Origin: Candidatus Nanoarchaeia archaeon
Lineage (GTDB): Archaea; Nanobdellota; Nanobdellia; Woesearchaeales; DATDTY01
Direction of reading: 5' to 3'
Assembly (NCBI GenBank): GCA_035290625.1
Contig: DATDTY010000001.1
Span: 1 to 34,510 of the forward strand
Length of the DNA stretch: 34,510 bases
Positions within the stretch are counted from its first letter, which is position 1. Each line of letters begins with the position of its first letter. Positions 1 to 9,537 of this stretch are shown here, piece after piece. Made by a program: the position numbers and the translations under genes. The notes under the pieces were generated by a model. It had not been told where the DNA came from and did no database searches. It was given only the letters and a program-made list of their open reading frames with translations.

Positions 1-27
1 TCTCCCTGCTTTTCATATGCTTTCACC

Positions 28-2097
28 TCATGGATTTCCATTCTGCGTTAACATTCCTTTTAGGAATACATGGCCTGATTCATTCACAACAATCTGCCAT
101 TCTCCATCCTTTCTTATTCTGAAATCAGTATCATCCAAAGAAGAGGATATTGTGGATTGGTTTTCAGAGAGAGTTCCGTCAATATACACATTGCCGTCAT
201 TCTCTATGATTAAAACATCTTCACCGTTGTTTCTTATTACGAAGGCAAAATCAGCGCTTCTTGCATGAGCGGAGTTCTGCTCTAAGGCTCCCTTAATCAC
301 AGCGTTTCCTGAGTCGCCAAACCAGGCGATGCTGCTGCCTGAAGTATTCTTGATTGTGAATTTGTTTACATCAGTCACATTGCCAATGTTGAAAACGTCT
401 GAAATCGAGTCTGAAACAGAGTCAGCAGAGGCGTTAACAGTTACTGTATAGATTCCTGGTGAGCTGTAGTTGTGCTCTGCGAAGATAAAGATGTCTTCAT
501 TTGCGGAAAGATCGAAGTTATAATTGTTTTTGGTTATGTTTCCGTCACCGAAATTCATGTACCACGTTATATTGTTTATACCTATTGTGCCATTATTCAA
601 GATTACTGCTTCAAAAGTAGCCAGGGAGGCAGTGGAAGAGAGCAATTGTAGCGTAGTCATTGAAAGAGCACGTTGACCGGTTAGTATATTGTTTGTTTCG
701 TCGCTCTCATCGACATAGTTTCCAAGGTCAACTATTGCAGTGTATATTGTATCGCTGGCACTATTGCTTATAGAAAAGTTATAGACTACTGATTCGCTTA
801 TATTCAGATAGGATTGGGTTCTGTTATTCGCATAGGTATTATTATCAAATACGTCTGTAAAAACGCCAAATGCAGGCGCTTCTCCGATATTTGAGACAGT
901 AAGCATAAGGTCCGTTACATTTGCAGAAGAGGTGAATACTGTATCCATACTTATTGTTAAGTCCGGCAATGGCGGTCGTTCATAATCTGTATAATACGAG
1001 GCGTTCTGGTCTGTATGAGGCTGGAAGATGTAATCAACCAACCATCCTGAGCTGTTCAACAATTCAATAGAATTAATCATGTAAGGGCCGTTTGCATAGC
1101 TGGAGTAGAACTCTGTTCCGTTAACATTAATCTGAACAAGCTGCGTTCCTGTGGTGTAAGCATCTGTCGTTGAGAAGTTTGCAATGTAGGTATCAAAGAG
1201 ATCATATATCTCCCCTTTAACCTCATACGTTGCATATGCTTTAATCTCCAAAGTTACATTAACCTGATAGAACTCTGAAAGATTATTCTGATTTGTGTCA
1301 ATCTTTCCTGTGCTGAAATTCTTCATGTAAGAAGTTTTTGCAAAATCTTCATAGTTGTAAACTGAGGTTGAATGGTTAGTATCCGTGGTTTTGTCTCCTA
1401 TTGTTACCACATCAACAGTAAGATTATTGTTATAATGCGTTGATTTAATTGTTTCATCGTCAAAATCAATGGAAACTGTTTGAAAGCCTGCTGTCAGTGT
1501 TTCCTGCTCTGAAGCCGAGATATATGAGTGGTTATACTGCAGAAATACAGTTACATTTGTCGTTTGGCTTTCAGTTACGTTTAAGGTTAGGTTTATTCGG
1601 ATAAAATCGTTATTTATATTTTCATCTGTAATTGCGGTTATATTGACTCCTCGTTCATAATTGCTATAGGATGACGTTTCAACATTGTCTTTCCTATAGA
1701 CAAGCAGGCTATTGTTGTCATAGATTCTCACCGTATAATTGTGCTGATCCTGGTTGAATAACTTTGAGTCAAAGGTGATGCTCATGCTGCCTGTACCTAA
1801 ACCTAAGGATTTACTGTCATTGTTTGTTATAACGCCATAGCTTTCTCCCAAATCTACAAAAACATTATAGTTGTTGCTTACGGTCATATTGAAGTTCAGA
1901 GTGATGTTTAGGATGTCGTTCTGCCCATTGCTGTTCGAGTCGAACATTGAATCTGAGAAGCTTGTAGCATTGATGTCTCCTCTGAAATAGTCGAAGTTGG
2001 TTTGGTCGATGAGTTCGTCGATGGTGAGGGCGGAGACCGAGGTTAGACTTATTATTACTAAAAACAAGGTTGGAATCCATTTGAAGGTTTGGTTCAT
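28..2097 (-). CDS. Secreted surface protein with CARDB and PKD-like domains
   Basis: A 689-residue protein with an N-terminal signal peptide (hydrophobic residues about 7-23) and no C-terminal membrane anchor. Residues about 25-370 are beta-rich, Asn/Thr-rich repeats with many Asn-x-Ser/Thr sites. Residues about 374-470 form a CARDB-like module ending in the typical Asp-Glu-Thr-Asn-Asn. Residues about 490-575 resemble a PKD domain (His-Asn-Tyr-Ser-Ser-Pro-Gly-Ile-Tyr-Thr-Val-Thr). The last 110 residues hold three short repeats built around Ile/Val-Arg/Lys-Asn/Asp-x-Gly, resembling tail repeats of other DPANN secreted proteins. These domains are adhesive or scaffold modules, so a cell-surface role is likely. 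There is no enzyme motif. The next gene to the right (minus strand) is the AT-rich membrane locus. Domain calls are by eye. Confidence 0.85.
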   Translation of the reverse strand: MNQTFKWIPTLFLVIISLTSVSALTIDELIDQTNFDYFRGDINATSFSDSMFDSNSNGQNDILNITLNFNMTVSNNYNVFVDLGESYGVITNNDSKSLGLGTGSMSITFDSKLFNQDQHNYTVRIYDNNSLLVYRKDNVETSSYSNYERGVNITAITDENINNDFIRINLTLNVTESQTTNVTVFLQYNHSYISASEQETLTAGFQTVSIDFDDETIKSTHYNNNLTVDVVTIGDKTTDTNHSTSVYNYEDFAKTSYMKNFSTGKIDTNQNNLSEFYQVNVTLEIKAYATYEVKGEIYDLFDTYIANFSTTDAYTTGTQLVQINVNGTEFYSSYANGPYMINSIELLNSSGWLVDYIFQPHTDQNASYYTDYERPPLPDLTISMDTVFTSSANVTDLMLTVSNIGEAPAFGVFTDVFDNNTYANNRTQSYLNISESVVYNFSISNSASDTIYTAIVDLGNYVDESDETNNILTGQRALSMTTLQLLSSTASLATFEAVILNNGTIGINNITWYMNFGDGNITKNNYNFDLSANEDIFIFAEHNYSSPGIYTVTVNASADSVSDSISDVFNIGNVTDVNKFTIKNTSGSSIAWFGDSGNAVIKGALEQNSAHARSADFAFVIRNNGEDVLIIENDGNVYIDGTLSENQSTISSSLDDTDFRIRKDGEWQIVVNESGHVFLKGMLTQNGNP

Positions 2098-2609
2098 ATT
2101 TCTAGCCGCCTAGCTGGAACATGATCCTTGTTCTGTTCCGGTATCGGTTGATTTTTGTGTTTCCAGCAACATTTTAACCAGGCACCCAAGGAGTTGTAAA
2201 TATGATTATAATCCAATAAAGTATAATCAGTATCCTACTCACTACAAAGAAGGACAATGAAGTTATAACTAAACTTAGTAGCGTAGAGATAATACAAACA
2301 CTTATCTTTAATCTTTGTATTTTTGATAAGTTTGTTATTTGGAAGACAGCAATAGAGATTATAAAAATCATAATGATAAGGAGGGTATATCTTGAATTTA
2401 CCTCTTGTGCTATGGAATTATTAGTAATAAAATCGCTAGATGGTAAAAGAGATAAACTAACTTGATAAATAGATATTATAAAAATTGTGAGGAAGCCTCC
2501 TGCTAAGAAAATTGATGGGAATATGAAACTTCGAAGAATCTTTTTACTTAGATTTAGGTTTTTTCTTGTTAACTTAATTAAAAAAAACGTTGTTAACCTA
2601 ATATGATTT

Positions 2610-2798
2610 TTAATAAAAGCTAAAGAAATAAAGAAATAAAGAAATAAAGAAATAAAGAGTTCCGTCTCTCAGTGCCAGAAAATCATCGTGGAGTAGGATG
2701 GATATTATGGTAATATATGAAATTGCGATTGAGATGCAGAATGCAATAAATTTTTCGGTTAAAGTGAATTTATGTAGGTAGCCCTTTTTTTTCTCCAT
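2610..2798 (-). CDS. Short membrane protein read in the present frame (N-terminal part of the interrupted gene)
   Basis: As the sequence stands, translation from ATG 2798 gives 62 residues: a basic N-terminus (MEKKKGYLHK), one membrane span at about residues 17-36, a loop (LLHDDFLALRDG) and a second hydrophobic stretch encoded by the octanucleotide repeat, then a stop at 2610. A longer reading from 2843 is possible, but it overlaps the protease gene's end and ignores the AGGAGG at about 2805-2810, so ATG 2798 is preferred. The start lies 11 bases inside the protease gene's final codons, so the two are probably co-transcribed. It may be a product in its own right or only the truncated form of the larger protein. 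Confidence 0.5.
   Translation of the reverse strand: MEKKKGYLHKFTLTEKFIAFCISIAISYITIISILLHDDFLALRDGTLYFFISLFLYFFSFY
2621..2658. repeat. Octanucleotide tandem repeat, 4.75 copies of TAAAGAAA
   Basis: On the plus strand the unit TAAAGAAA occurs at 2621, 2629, 2637 and 2645, followed by a partial unit ending at 2658; all copies are identical. Because 8 is not a multiple of 3, every reading frame on the minus strand cycles through the same hydrophobic octapeptide (F-I-S-L-F-L-Y-F). The tract therefore codes for a membrane-compatible segment in any frame, while each copy-number change shifts the downstream frame. Confidence 0.9.
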
Positions 2799-2808
2799 TG
2801 GTTTCCTC

Positions 2809-5800
2809 CTACCGTTCACAATCTTGCTGAGTTGAGATAACATAATCGTTAATATACTTCTGAGTAATTAATTGATTATTTGCTAAAAATTCTTTAATTA
2901 CTTTCTGAACTACTGGGCTTTCACCTAAGCTTAATTTAAACGGCCCCATATGCAATTTATTCTCAAAACTCAAATAATTCTTGTTACTCGAAACAACATT
3001 CTGGCAGATTTCTTTTTGATCGCTTGTTGTAACTACTAGATCAGTATCTTCAGCGTTGGCCGCGGGGGGTATTAGAAGCAATCCTACTCCCGCATTTGTT
3101 ACCTTCCCTTCAATAATGGCAAAATTATTAATCTGGACATTTTCTCCTATTTTAGGCCCAACACCATCATTAGCCCATTCATAAAATGAATCGTAAATGC
3201 TCTTTGACATACGATTGTCCCCAAAAGGGATGATATACGCAAGAACATTGATTAGGATATTCTCTTTAATATCGTGAGACAGCAGTATAGGCTTTCTCGA
3301 GAGAACACTTCTTTTTAATTGATCTGTTGTTATATGCTGGAGGTTCTGCCAATTGTATGAATTGTTGATTGATTCCCACGTCGCATTAAATGCATCTAAG
3401 AATATCGTAAGTTTGCTAAAATTCCCAGGGCAAGCAACCGCAACAAACGTGTCCATTGGATTAGCAGCCAGATTAATACTCGTTCCTTCTAATAATGTTG
3501 CAGCGTTTGGCTTTCCTGCTGCGTTATAACTCTCTAAAGATTCCAGTGCTGCCGAACAACCTAAAGAGTATCCTACATAAGAAGCATTTGCAGAGCCAGA
3601 ATAGTATTGCACTCCAGCGATTAAAGCCGGCCAGTAATTGTCTTTCAAATCTGTGAATGTATAATTTGGACAATTATCCCCGCAGTTTTCATCCTGATTT
3701 GGACCGCCAACCATTTCAATAAGCCAGACATCTTTCCTGTCCTTTTCAGCCAAATCTCTGCCAAATGAATCTTCCCAAGTGAAGAGATTGCTGTGAATAC
3801 CTCTTGATAAAATAACTGGATTTTTCCCGGAAGCATTCTTCAAAGCATCTGTATATACAGGACCGATATGCTTTAGTCTCAATGCAGTATTTTGTCCTGG
3901 TTCTTTAACGTAATAAAGCTCCTCTTCAAATAATTCATTATTGAAAATATATTCAACAAAATTTGGAAAATCGGTTCCGTCGTAGGGATAGTCGGCGTTG
4001 TTGGTATTCCGCAAATAATCCCAAATAGAATATGCCTCTACATCATATTTTTCTAAATATGTTTCTTTACTCTTCGCTAGGTTCTTAAAGAATTTGTCCT
4101 TCTCATCAATTAAACGCTTCACACCTGAGATCGTCCCTTCTAACTCATTACCATAGATGAAGATCCTTGTTTTCTTATCAAGGGGGTCGTAGAATGAACC
4201 AACTATGGCATTGTAAGGCTCTTTTCCCAGAACGCCATTATAACTTACTTTTTTCTGTCTTTTATCATACCACCATCTCAAGGACATTAATGTATAATCA
4301 TTGTGCTCGTTTACAAAACTATTCTTTACAGGGTCTCCCACTGCAATTGTGAAGTTAGTATCAGTTTCGGAAACAGAATCAATATGCTTTTTTAGAAAAG
4401 TTTCTATCTTAGTGTCTACTAAAGGGTAGCCGGTAGAGATGTTTAGATACGCCCTAATCTTAGTAGCAGATACTTCTGGATAGTTGTTTGTTTCATCTGT
4501 TTCGGTAACAAGATTGGTTGAATCAACCATTATCCGCATATCATCAAAATTTACAGTCATAACTGCTGACACTACTGCACTTGAATCGGATGGGACAAAG
4601 CTGAGTGTTTTTGAAGTTCTCTGGATATCTATGCCATTTACTAAACCATAAAAGGTTATTACTACATTACTCCTATTAACGTTTAAGGCATGAACAGTTA
4701 CAGTAAAATTAGTTTGAGAACCTTGTTTTAAGACTTGGATATCTTCTTCATTGATATAAAGATCACTTCCTGAAACGCAAGGATTGGGGATGGTTCCGTT
4801 TTGAGCTGCAACCCATTGCTCGTCTAATCCTGAATTGCAGACAGTTCCCGCAGGGCAGGTGAACGTCGTATTATAATTCTCCGTACTTGGAGCAGTAGGA
4901 TATGTGCTATCATACCTGCCCCGGAGGTAGTAAGTAGATGCTGTCTGGCATACTGCCCATTTTCTGTCATAGATTGTGTAGTAGTCCTCTTGACGTCCAG
5001 AATCTGATCTCCTCCCTTCACTATTATCGCAGTCCACATATAAATATAGTGCCACTGCGCTATCTTTTGGGGCCGAAGTATCTATAGAATGGTTCTGCTC
5101 CGTTCCCTGCAAGCAAGGTCCTTGTCCTAACGCGCAATAATTGTAAAATGTTTTTCCAAAAGGATACGATTGGGCTAAAGTCTGGCTATATGCTTCACAC
5201 TGGCTTTTAGCAGTACTATCTTTATAATAACATTCTTCAAAGATATTATCATCATCGTAATCGTAGCACTCTCCTTCTAGATAAGGAGGATATGGGTCTA
5301 TGTATACCGTAGTCAAGTTTCCATTTACCCAAACATTTCCATCATCAGAGGTGGAATCTTTGGTGAAGTCATCATAAAGTCGTAAAGTCCAAAGCAACAG
5401 AACAGTTCCATCTTCCTTAACTTGTAATTTAATCTCAATTACTTCTTCACCTAAATATTTCTTCACCAGATAATATCCTTCAGTAAAAATAACATCATCA
5501 ATCGTTCCAGTCCCGTTCAGCCAGAAGACAATCTCTTCTTCAGGAGTGTTGTAATTCCAGATGTTGAAGATCTCGTAGAAATAACTTTCCTGAGTTGTAT
5601 TATACTCTTGGCTCTCAAGATTCGCCTGAACCAATCCAAATCCGTATTCATCATCCTTTCCAGAGAAGCCTAAATCAAGAGCGTCATTCTGCAATTTTCC
5701 TCTTATCTGAACATTCGTCAGGCTTGTATTATGCGCTTTTATCAAAGCTGCAACACCAGCAACATGCGGAGCAGACATTGAGGTTCCGGAATAGCTATCA

Positions 5801-6822
5801 TATCCATTGCCTAATGCCGTTGATTGAATATCAACTCCCGGAGCAACAAGCTCAAGCTCAGGCCCATACGAACTGAAAGAAGCTTTTTGGTTAGAAGAAT
5901 CAACTGCTCCAACTGCTATGACCTCAGTATATGCGGCAGGGTATACAACTGCCCCTCCATTGTTTCCTGAAGATCCTATCGAGATGATTCCATTGTTGTA
6001 GGCTTCTTCCACAGCTTCTTTGAATATCTGAGAATAGTCATTAAAGCCAAAACTCATGGAAACAATGTCCACATCATTGTCAATTGCCCATTGCAAACCA
6101 GCAATCGCATCAGATAAATCTCCAAGAGAGGTATTCATGATCTTTACTGCGTATATTGAAGCTTCAGGTGCCGCTCCTACAATCCCTTCTTCATTTAACA
6201 AAGCCGAAATAACTCCTGCAACAGAAGTTCCATGCCCAAAAGTATCTGCATAATCCTGCGAAACAACAGCATAGCCTCCTGCAATTTGGAGATCGGTATG
6301 CTGTGCAATTCCTGAATCCAGAACCGCTATCTTTACACCATCTCCTTTTGAACTGTTCCATACAGAAGGAGCCTGAACAGCAGTAATGCCATAGGGAATA
6401 GAATCTTCCAATAAAGAAACCTCCTGATCTAACTCAACATACTCTACATCAGAATCATTTAATAGCTCAACAATATTGTCATAATCTGTCTGAATTCTGG
6501 CTGCCTTGAATGCTGCATATTCTTTGCCGACATTAACTTTATTCAGTTTATTTGTCTTTATTTCATTCTTAAACTTGACAATGTATAGCTTCTCTTCGCT
6601 CCTATTGATGGCAGTTTCTAAGTATTCTTCTGTCTTTGTGTTAAGCTTATTCTTGTTAAACTGAACGATATCGTCTGGCTGAACTTCTCCTTTCAGAGGA
6701 ACAAACCCTTCATCCGTACGGACTCCGAAAATAGGTGGGCTGTTGCTGAGAACGCTTAGTGAGCCTAAGATGAAGATTACGGCAAATATCAGACCTAAAC
6801 TAAGTCCACCTATCTTTACCAC
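2809..6822 (-). CDS. Subtilisin-family (S8) protease fused to CARDB and alpha/beta-hydrolase domains
   Basis: A 1337-residue exported protein with a GTG start. An N-terminal membrane segment (about 7-26) is followed by a propeptide-like region (about 75-140) and a complete S8 domain: Asp169 (AVLDSG), His197 (GHGTSVAG), oxyanion Asn287 and Ser348 (GTSMSAPHVAG). Then come a beta-rich linker, a Cys-rich segment (about 515-680), a CARDB-like module (about 690-800, ending DETNN) and a region resembling an S-layer-type repeat (about 815-920). The C-terminal part looks like an alpha/beta-hydrolase with GYSLG (Ser near 1085), a candidate Asp near 1259 and a candidate His near 1290. No C-terminal anchor is visible. 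The protease fold is certain; the second enzyme domain is inference from its motif order. A TATA box lies at 6888-6896. It may mature or degrade surface proteins. Confidence 0.93.
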   Translation of the reverse strand: MVKIGGLSLGLIFAVIFILGSLSVLSNSPPIFGVRTDEGFVPLKGEVQPDDIVQFNKNKLNTKTEEYLETAINRSEEKLYIVKFKNEIKTNKLNKVNVGKEYAAFKAARIQTDYDNIVELLNDSDVEYVELDQEVSLLEDSIPYGITAVQAPSVWNSSKGDGVKIAVLDSGIAQHTDLQIAGGYAVVSQDYADTFGHGTSVAGVISALLNEEGIVGAAPEASIYAVKIMNTSLGDLSDAIAGLQWAIDNDVDIVSMSFGFNDYSQIFKEAVEEAYNNGIISIGSSGNNGGAVVYPAAYTEVIAVGAVDSSNQKASFSSYGPELELVAPGVDIQSTALGNGYDSYSGTSMSAPHVAGVAALIKAHNTSLTNVQIRGKLQNDALDLGFSGKDDEYGFGLVQANLESQEYNTTQESYFYEIFNIWNYNTPEEEIVFWLNGTGTIDDVIFTEGYYLVKKYLGEEVIEIKLQVKEDGTVLLLWTLRLYDDFTKDSTSDDGNVWVNGNLTTVYIDPYPPYLEGECYDYDDDNIFEECYYKDSTAKSQCEAYSQTLAQSYPFGKTFYNYCALGQGPCLQGTEQNHSIDTSAPKDSAVALYLYVDCDNSEGRRSDSGRQEDYYTIYDRKWAVCQTASTYYLRGRYDSTYPTAPSTENYNTTFTCPAGTVCNSGLDEQWVAAQNGTIPNPCVSGSDLYINEEDIQVLKQGSQTNFTVTVHALNVNRSNVVITFYGLVNGIDIQRTSKTLSFVPSDSSAVVSAVMTVNFDDMRIMVDSTNLVTETDETNNYPEVSATKIRAYLNISTGYPLVDTKIETFLKKHIDSVSETDTNFTIAVGDPVKNSFVNEHNDYTLMSLRWWYDKRQKKVSYNGVLGKEPYNAIVGSFYDPLDKKTRIFIYGNELEGTISGVKRLIDEKDKFFKNLAKSKETYLEKYDVEAYSIWDYLRNTNNADYPYDGTDFPNFVEYIFNNELFEEELYYVKEPGQNTALRLKHIGPVYTDALKNASGKNPVILSRGIHSNLFTWEDSFGRDLAEKDRKDVWLIEMVGGPNQDENCGDNCPNYTFTDLKDNYWPALIAGVQYYSGSANASYVGYSLGCSAALESLESYNAAGKPNAATLLEGTSINLAANPMDTFVAVACPGNFSKLTIFLDAFNATWESINNSYNWQNLQHITTDQLKRSVLSRKPILLSHDIKENILINVLAYIIPFGDNRMSKSIYDSFYEWANDGVGPKIGENVQINNFAIIEGKVTNAGVGLLLIPPAANAEDTDLVVTTSDQKEICQNVVSSNKNYLSFENKLHMGPFKLSLGESPVVQKVIKEFLANNQLITQKYINDYVISTQQDCER

Positions 6823-6887
6823 ACTCGCCTTTTTAATCGTATTCCCCCAAACTCGATTAACAACCTTTCTAATCCAAAAGCACGGTT

Positions 6888-6896
6888 CTATTTAAA
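6888..6896 (-). promoter_or_regulatory. TATA box of the S8 protease gene
   Basis: Read on the minus strand this is TTTAAATAG, a good archaeal TATA box. Transcription would begin near 6866, leaving a leader of about 44 bases before GTG 6822, with a weak GGCGAG-like ribosome site. Confidence 0.55.
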
Positions 6897-7193
6897 CGTT
6901 TATTACAACCTTTGAGGTGTAAACTGATATAATATCACGTAGAAAGCATTTAAAGTAAAAGAATGTGCTATTTTGACGAAACAAGTGACAGGGATAATAA
7001 AGGGGATAGGACTATCAACTCAAAAATCTCCGCGAAAACTATGTAAACAAGAACTCACATCTTAAAACAAAAACGCAAGAATCAGAGTGAGCATTAAACC
7101 CGAGTTCTAGCCCCCCGGCAGTAGCACTTGAAAATACAAAGAGTAGTTTCATTGGCAACCCGACTGAAAGGAGGTTTTGGATGGAGCCAGCAA
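6897..7193. other. Intergenic stretch without a recognisable gene
   Basis: About 300 AT-rich bases between the start of the protease gene and the end of the transglutaminase-like gene. I see no convincing reading frame, tRNA or repeat. The segment at 7150-7175 (GGCAACCCGACTGAAAGGAG) weakly recalls the 3' side of the dispersed palindromic elements but has no matching 5' half. Confidence 0.5.
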
Positions 7194-9158
7194 TCAGCCC
7201 CGAAACCATCTCCCTGCTTTTAGGAAGAAGTGCTGCGCCTTTTCAAGAAGGCTGAGATTCGTAAGGCTCACAACTGCCTGGCCTGTTAAGAGGTATGTTT
7301 TTCCATTCCTGTCCTTATACGTAATGCGTATCCCGGGGCTATTCCTTCCCTGATTAAGGTCTGATCCTGCTAACTGCAGCACAAACCCCTGGGTGTGGTC
7401 AAGCTGTTCGAGCTTCCAAACCTGCTTCCCTCCTGCAAAATCAACTTCCACGTTCATAGCATAGCCAGGAGAACTCTCTGGAACAACCTCAAAGCGAAGC
7501 TCAAAGTTCTGTTTAAAGCTGACCTCCTCCGGTGCTGCAATATTCTGGATACTGAAAGAAGGGACTTCCTGGATATCAAGGTCAACATCTGCAACCTGGC
7601 TGACAGCCTTATTTGACGCAGTAACAGGAAACACGCCCTTTCCTGCTTTTTCTGACAGCACTGTGAGCTGCACGTTCTTCTGCTGGGTGATGCCAAGGTC
7701 AACCTGGTTGCAGGATGATTTGAAGCAGATGCGCACATCCTCCAGGAAAGCATTGCCTGTGTTCTTCACCTCGCATGCAAGTATCATCGTCTCATTGACG
7801 TAATATGCCTCTTTGTCTGCTTTGCATGCCAGGCTAAGGTCCGGTGTTGTCTCCCTATCCTTCTGGGCCTTAACCGGCTCAACATCAGCTAACGTAACTG
7901 CCGATCCTCTTGTGGAAGCAGTGAAATTGATTGTTATCGCTTTGGAATCAACAAGGCCGTTGATTGGGATAGTATAGGTATAGGAAGGATCAAGCTTTGC
8001 ATTGACCTGCACAATCTTCGTCGCATGCCGTGTCTCATAGGGAGCAAGAAGGAGATAGTCTCTTGCATCTCCAAGAATCGCAACCTCAGCTGGAGCAGCA
8101 AACGATACCACCGTGCTCAGATAATACCCCCTCCTGTTCGTAACAGCAACATCAATGAGGTTGTAGGATCCAGCATTTACATTTTCATATACTGCTGAGC
8201 CCTCAGCCAGAAATGGGTTTTCTGCAGCTCCGGAAACCGACTCAAGCGAAACCGGGAAGCTGAGAGGGCTGGTGTTAAGACCCACATTCTCTGACTTCCA
8301 TTCAAACTTTGTTGAAGGCTCATTGGAATCCAAAGACTCCTTGAGCTTGATATGGGAGAGGTCTACAAACCCAAACTGCCTGTAGCTGATATCATACTCC
8401 ATCCATCCATACCCTGGAACATAGACCTCAGCCCATGCATGGGGGCCCCAGTCGTTTTTTCCTCCGTAGTCTGTATAAGCCAGCCCTGAAACAAACCTGC
8501 TTGGGATATTCAGGCTGCGCAGCATCGCGATGAAGAGGGTTGTCAGCTCATCGCACACTCCTACCTTGTTCTGGAGCACCCACGAGGCATTCTGCGAAAT
8601 CTCTGCAGTCAATGTTGAGAGGTCATACTGGATATTCTGCTCAATCCATGAAGCTATCCTGTGCACAGCCTGGAGGTAATCATCCTCTCCCTCAACAAGC
8701 TTTGATGCCTGGAAGACGATCTCGGGGTTGTCAGAATTGATGTTAGGCGAGGGTCTCGTATAGATGAGATATTCAGGAAGAGTCTCCGCAGCAGGGAATC
8801 TGATTCTCTCTGAAATCCGCCTGAACTCATTTTGTGTGGTTACCTCAGATGTGATGCTGTACTCAAGCTTTCCTGGCTTTGGATTCATCCATCGGTACAC
8901 AAGCTCTGCCCCTTGCTCGGCCTTTGGAGTGGCATTAAACTGGGACACGCTCTGCCGGTAATCCTCCCGCGGAAAAAAGCTGAGGTTGACAACAGCATAC
9001 GAGATCCTGCTCGGCTCCTTCTCGCGGATAAGCACGATGGAAGAGCTGATATTCACACGCATCGTTGCCTGTTGCCCGTCAATAAACTGATTTGAAATGT
9101 CAGCAGCAACCGAAACTGCCAGCAGGAGAAGAAACAGGAACGCCATCGGGGCTTTCAT
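7194..9158 (-). CDS. Secreted transglutaminase-like protein
   Basis: A 654-residue protein with a signal peptide (about residues 5-19). Residues about 160-260 form a transglutaminase-like core with the papain-type triad Cys202 (VGVCDE), His240 (GPHAWAEV) and Asp256 (WMEYDIS). The rest is beta-sandwich-like, including a CARDB or NEW3-type module at about 440-520 with two nearby Cys (about 484 and 488). Family knowledge allows either peptide cleavage or cross-linking at the cell surface; the substrate is unknown. ATG 9158 lies about 27 bases from a TATA box (9182-9189), so the transcript is probably leaderless. It lies close to the pilus locus but on the opposite strand, so a link to pilus biology is only a guess. 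Confidence 0.88.
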   Translation of the reverse strand: MKAPMAFLFLLLLAVSVAADISNQFIDGQQATMRVNISSSIVLIREKEPSRISYAVVNLSFFPREDYRQSVSQFNATPKAEQGAELVYRWMNPKPGKLEYSITSEVTTQNEFRRISERIRFPAAETLPEYLIYTRPSPNINSDNPEIVFQASKLVEGEDDYLQAVHRIASWIEQNIQYDLSTLTAEISQNASWVLQNKVGVCDELTTLFIAMLRSLNIPSRFVSGLAYTDYGGKNDWGPHAWAEVYVPGYGWMEYDISYRQFGFVDLSHIKLKESLDSNEPSTKFEWKSENVGLNTSPLSFPVSLESVSGAAENPFLAEGSAVYENVNAGSYNLIDVAVTNRRGYYLSTVVSFAAPAEVAILGDARDYLLLAPYETRHATKIVQVNAKLDPSYTYTIPINGLVDSKAITINFTASTRGSAVTLADVEPVKAQKDRETTPDLSLACKADKEAYYVNETMILACEVKNTGNAFLEDVRICFKSSCNQVDLGITQQKNVQLTVLSEKAGKGVFPVTASNKAVSQVADVDLDIQEVPSFSIQNIAAPEEVSFKQNFELRFEVVPESSPGYAMNVEVDFAGGKQVWKLEQLDHTQGFVLQLAGSDLNQGRNSPGIRITYKDRNGKTYLLTGQAVVSLTNLSLLEKAQHFFLKAGRWFRG

Positions 9159-9181
9159 TTCGTGGATTTTGAGAAGGAAGG

Positions 9182-9189
9182 TATATAAT
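9182..9189 (-). promoter_or_regulatory. TATA box of the transglutaminase-like gene
   Basis: ATTATATA on the minus strand, centred about 27 bases upstream of ATG 9158. This spacing places the transcript start at or next to the start codon. Confidence 0.6.
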
Positions 9190-9197
9190 TGTTTCTC

Positions 9198-9443
9198 TTA
9201 AAGGGGCTTCGGCGTAAAACGAAGAGCGTTCTGATTTAAACTATAGGGTGAGCAGGGATCTGTCATACTCCACATTGCAGCTTGTTCACGATGTAAAATC
9301 CTCGATTTGTTGCGGCTTTTTCTTACTATCTCCTCAAGCCATTGCTGCCTTGCCTGTTTATCTCTATCTTCAGCCTTATGTTCCTCTTCGGCCTGCTGCA
9401 CAGAATTCACATACTTCGGCAGCCAGGCAATCGGGTAATACAT
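9198..9443 (-). CDS. Possible small charged protein (81 residues), unknown
   Basis: From ATG 9443 this frame encodes MYYPIAWLPKYVNSV followed by a strongly charged, probably helical segment rich in Glu, Lys, Arg and Gln (about residues 16-50), then a less structured tail. A TATA-like TAGATATACA at 9461-9470 sits about 24 bases upstream, the spacing seen at other genes here, and favours this start over an ATG six codons earlier. The plus-strand frame over the same bases looks hydrophobic only because it is antisense to the charged helix. No family recognised; the gene may be spurious, especially its last 30 codons. Confidence 0.4.
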   Translation of the reverse strand: MYYPIAWLPKYVNSVQQAEEEHKAEDRDKQARQQWLEEIVRKSRNKSRILHREQAAMWSMTDPCSPYSLNQNALRFTPKPL

Positions 9444-9537
9444 GATGGCATTATGTTGCATGTATATCTAATTGTTTCTATTCTCCTCTTCAGCAGCCTG
9501 TTTTCCATCACGAATTTGCAAATGAACGAGAATCAAT

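Larger units (their letters stand above)
2174..2798 (-). pseudogene. Multi-span membrane protein gene, out of frame at an 8-bp tandem repeat (possible phase-variable gene)
   Basis: The gene starts at ATG 2796-2798 behind a strong AGGAGG site six bases upstream. Its first frame stops at 2610, just past an octanucleotide repeat (2621-2658). A second frame is open without a stop from 2668 down to TAA at 2174-2176 and encodes several hydrophobic segments separated by a basic loop (about 2535-2610) and a polar loop (about 2400-2450). One extra repeat unit, or two fewer, joins the frames into a 210-residue protein with about five or six membrane spans. I see no recognisable family. The region is much richer in A+T than its neighbours. 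It may be a switchable OFF state, a decayed gene, or an assembly error in the repeat. Confidence 0.6.

Noticed and set aside
7090-7190. Possible eighth copy of the structured element (GTGAGC near 7088 and GGCAACCCGACTGAAAGGAG near 7152)
   Set aside because: No complementary P1 or P2 left arm and no GACA/TGTC hairpin could be found, so the resemblance is too weak.
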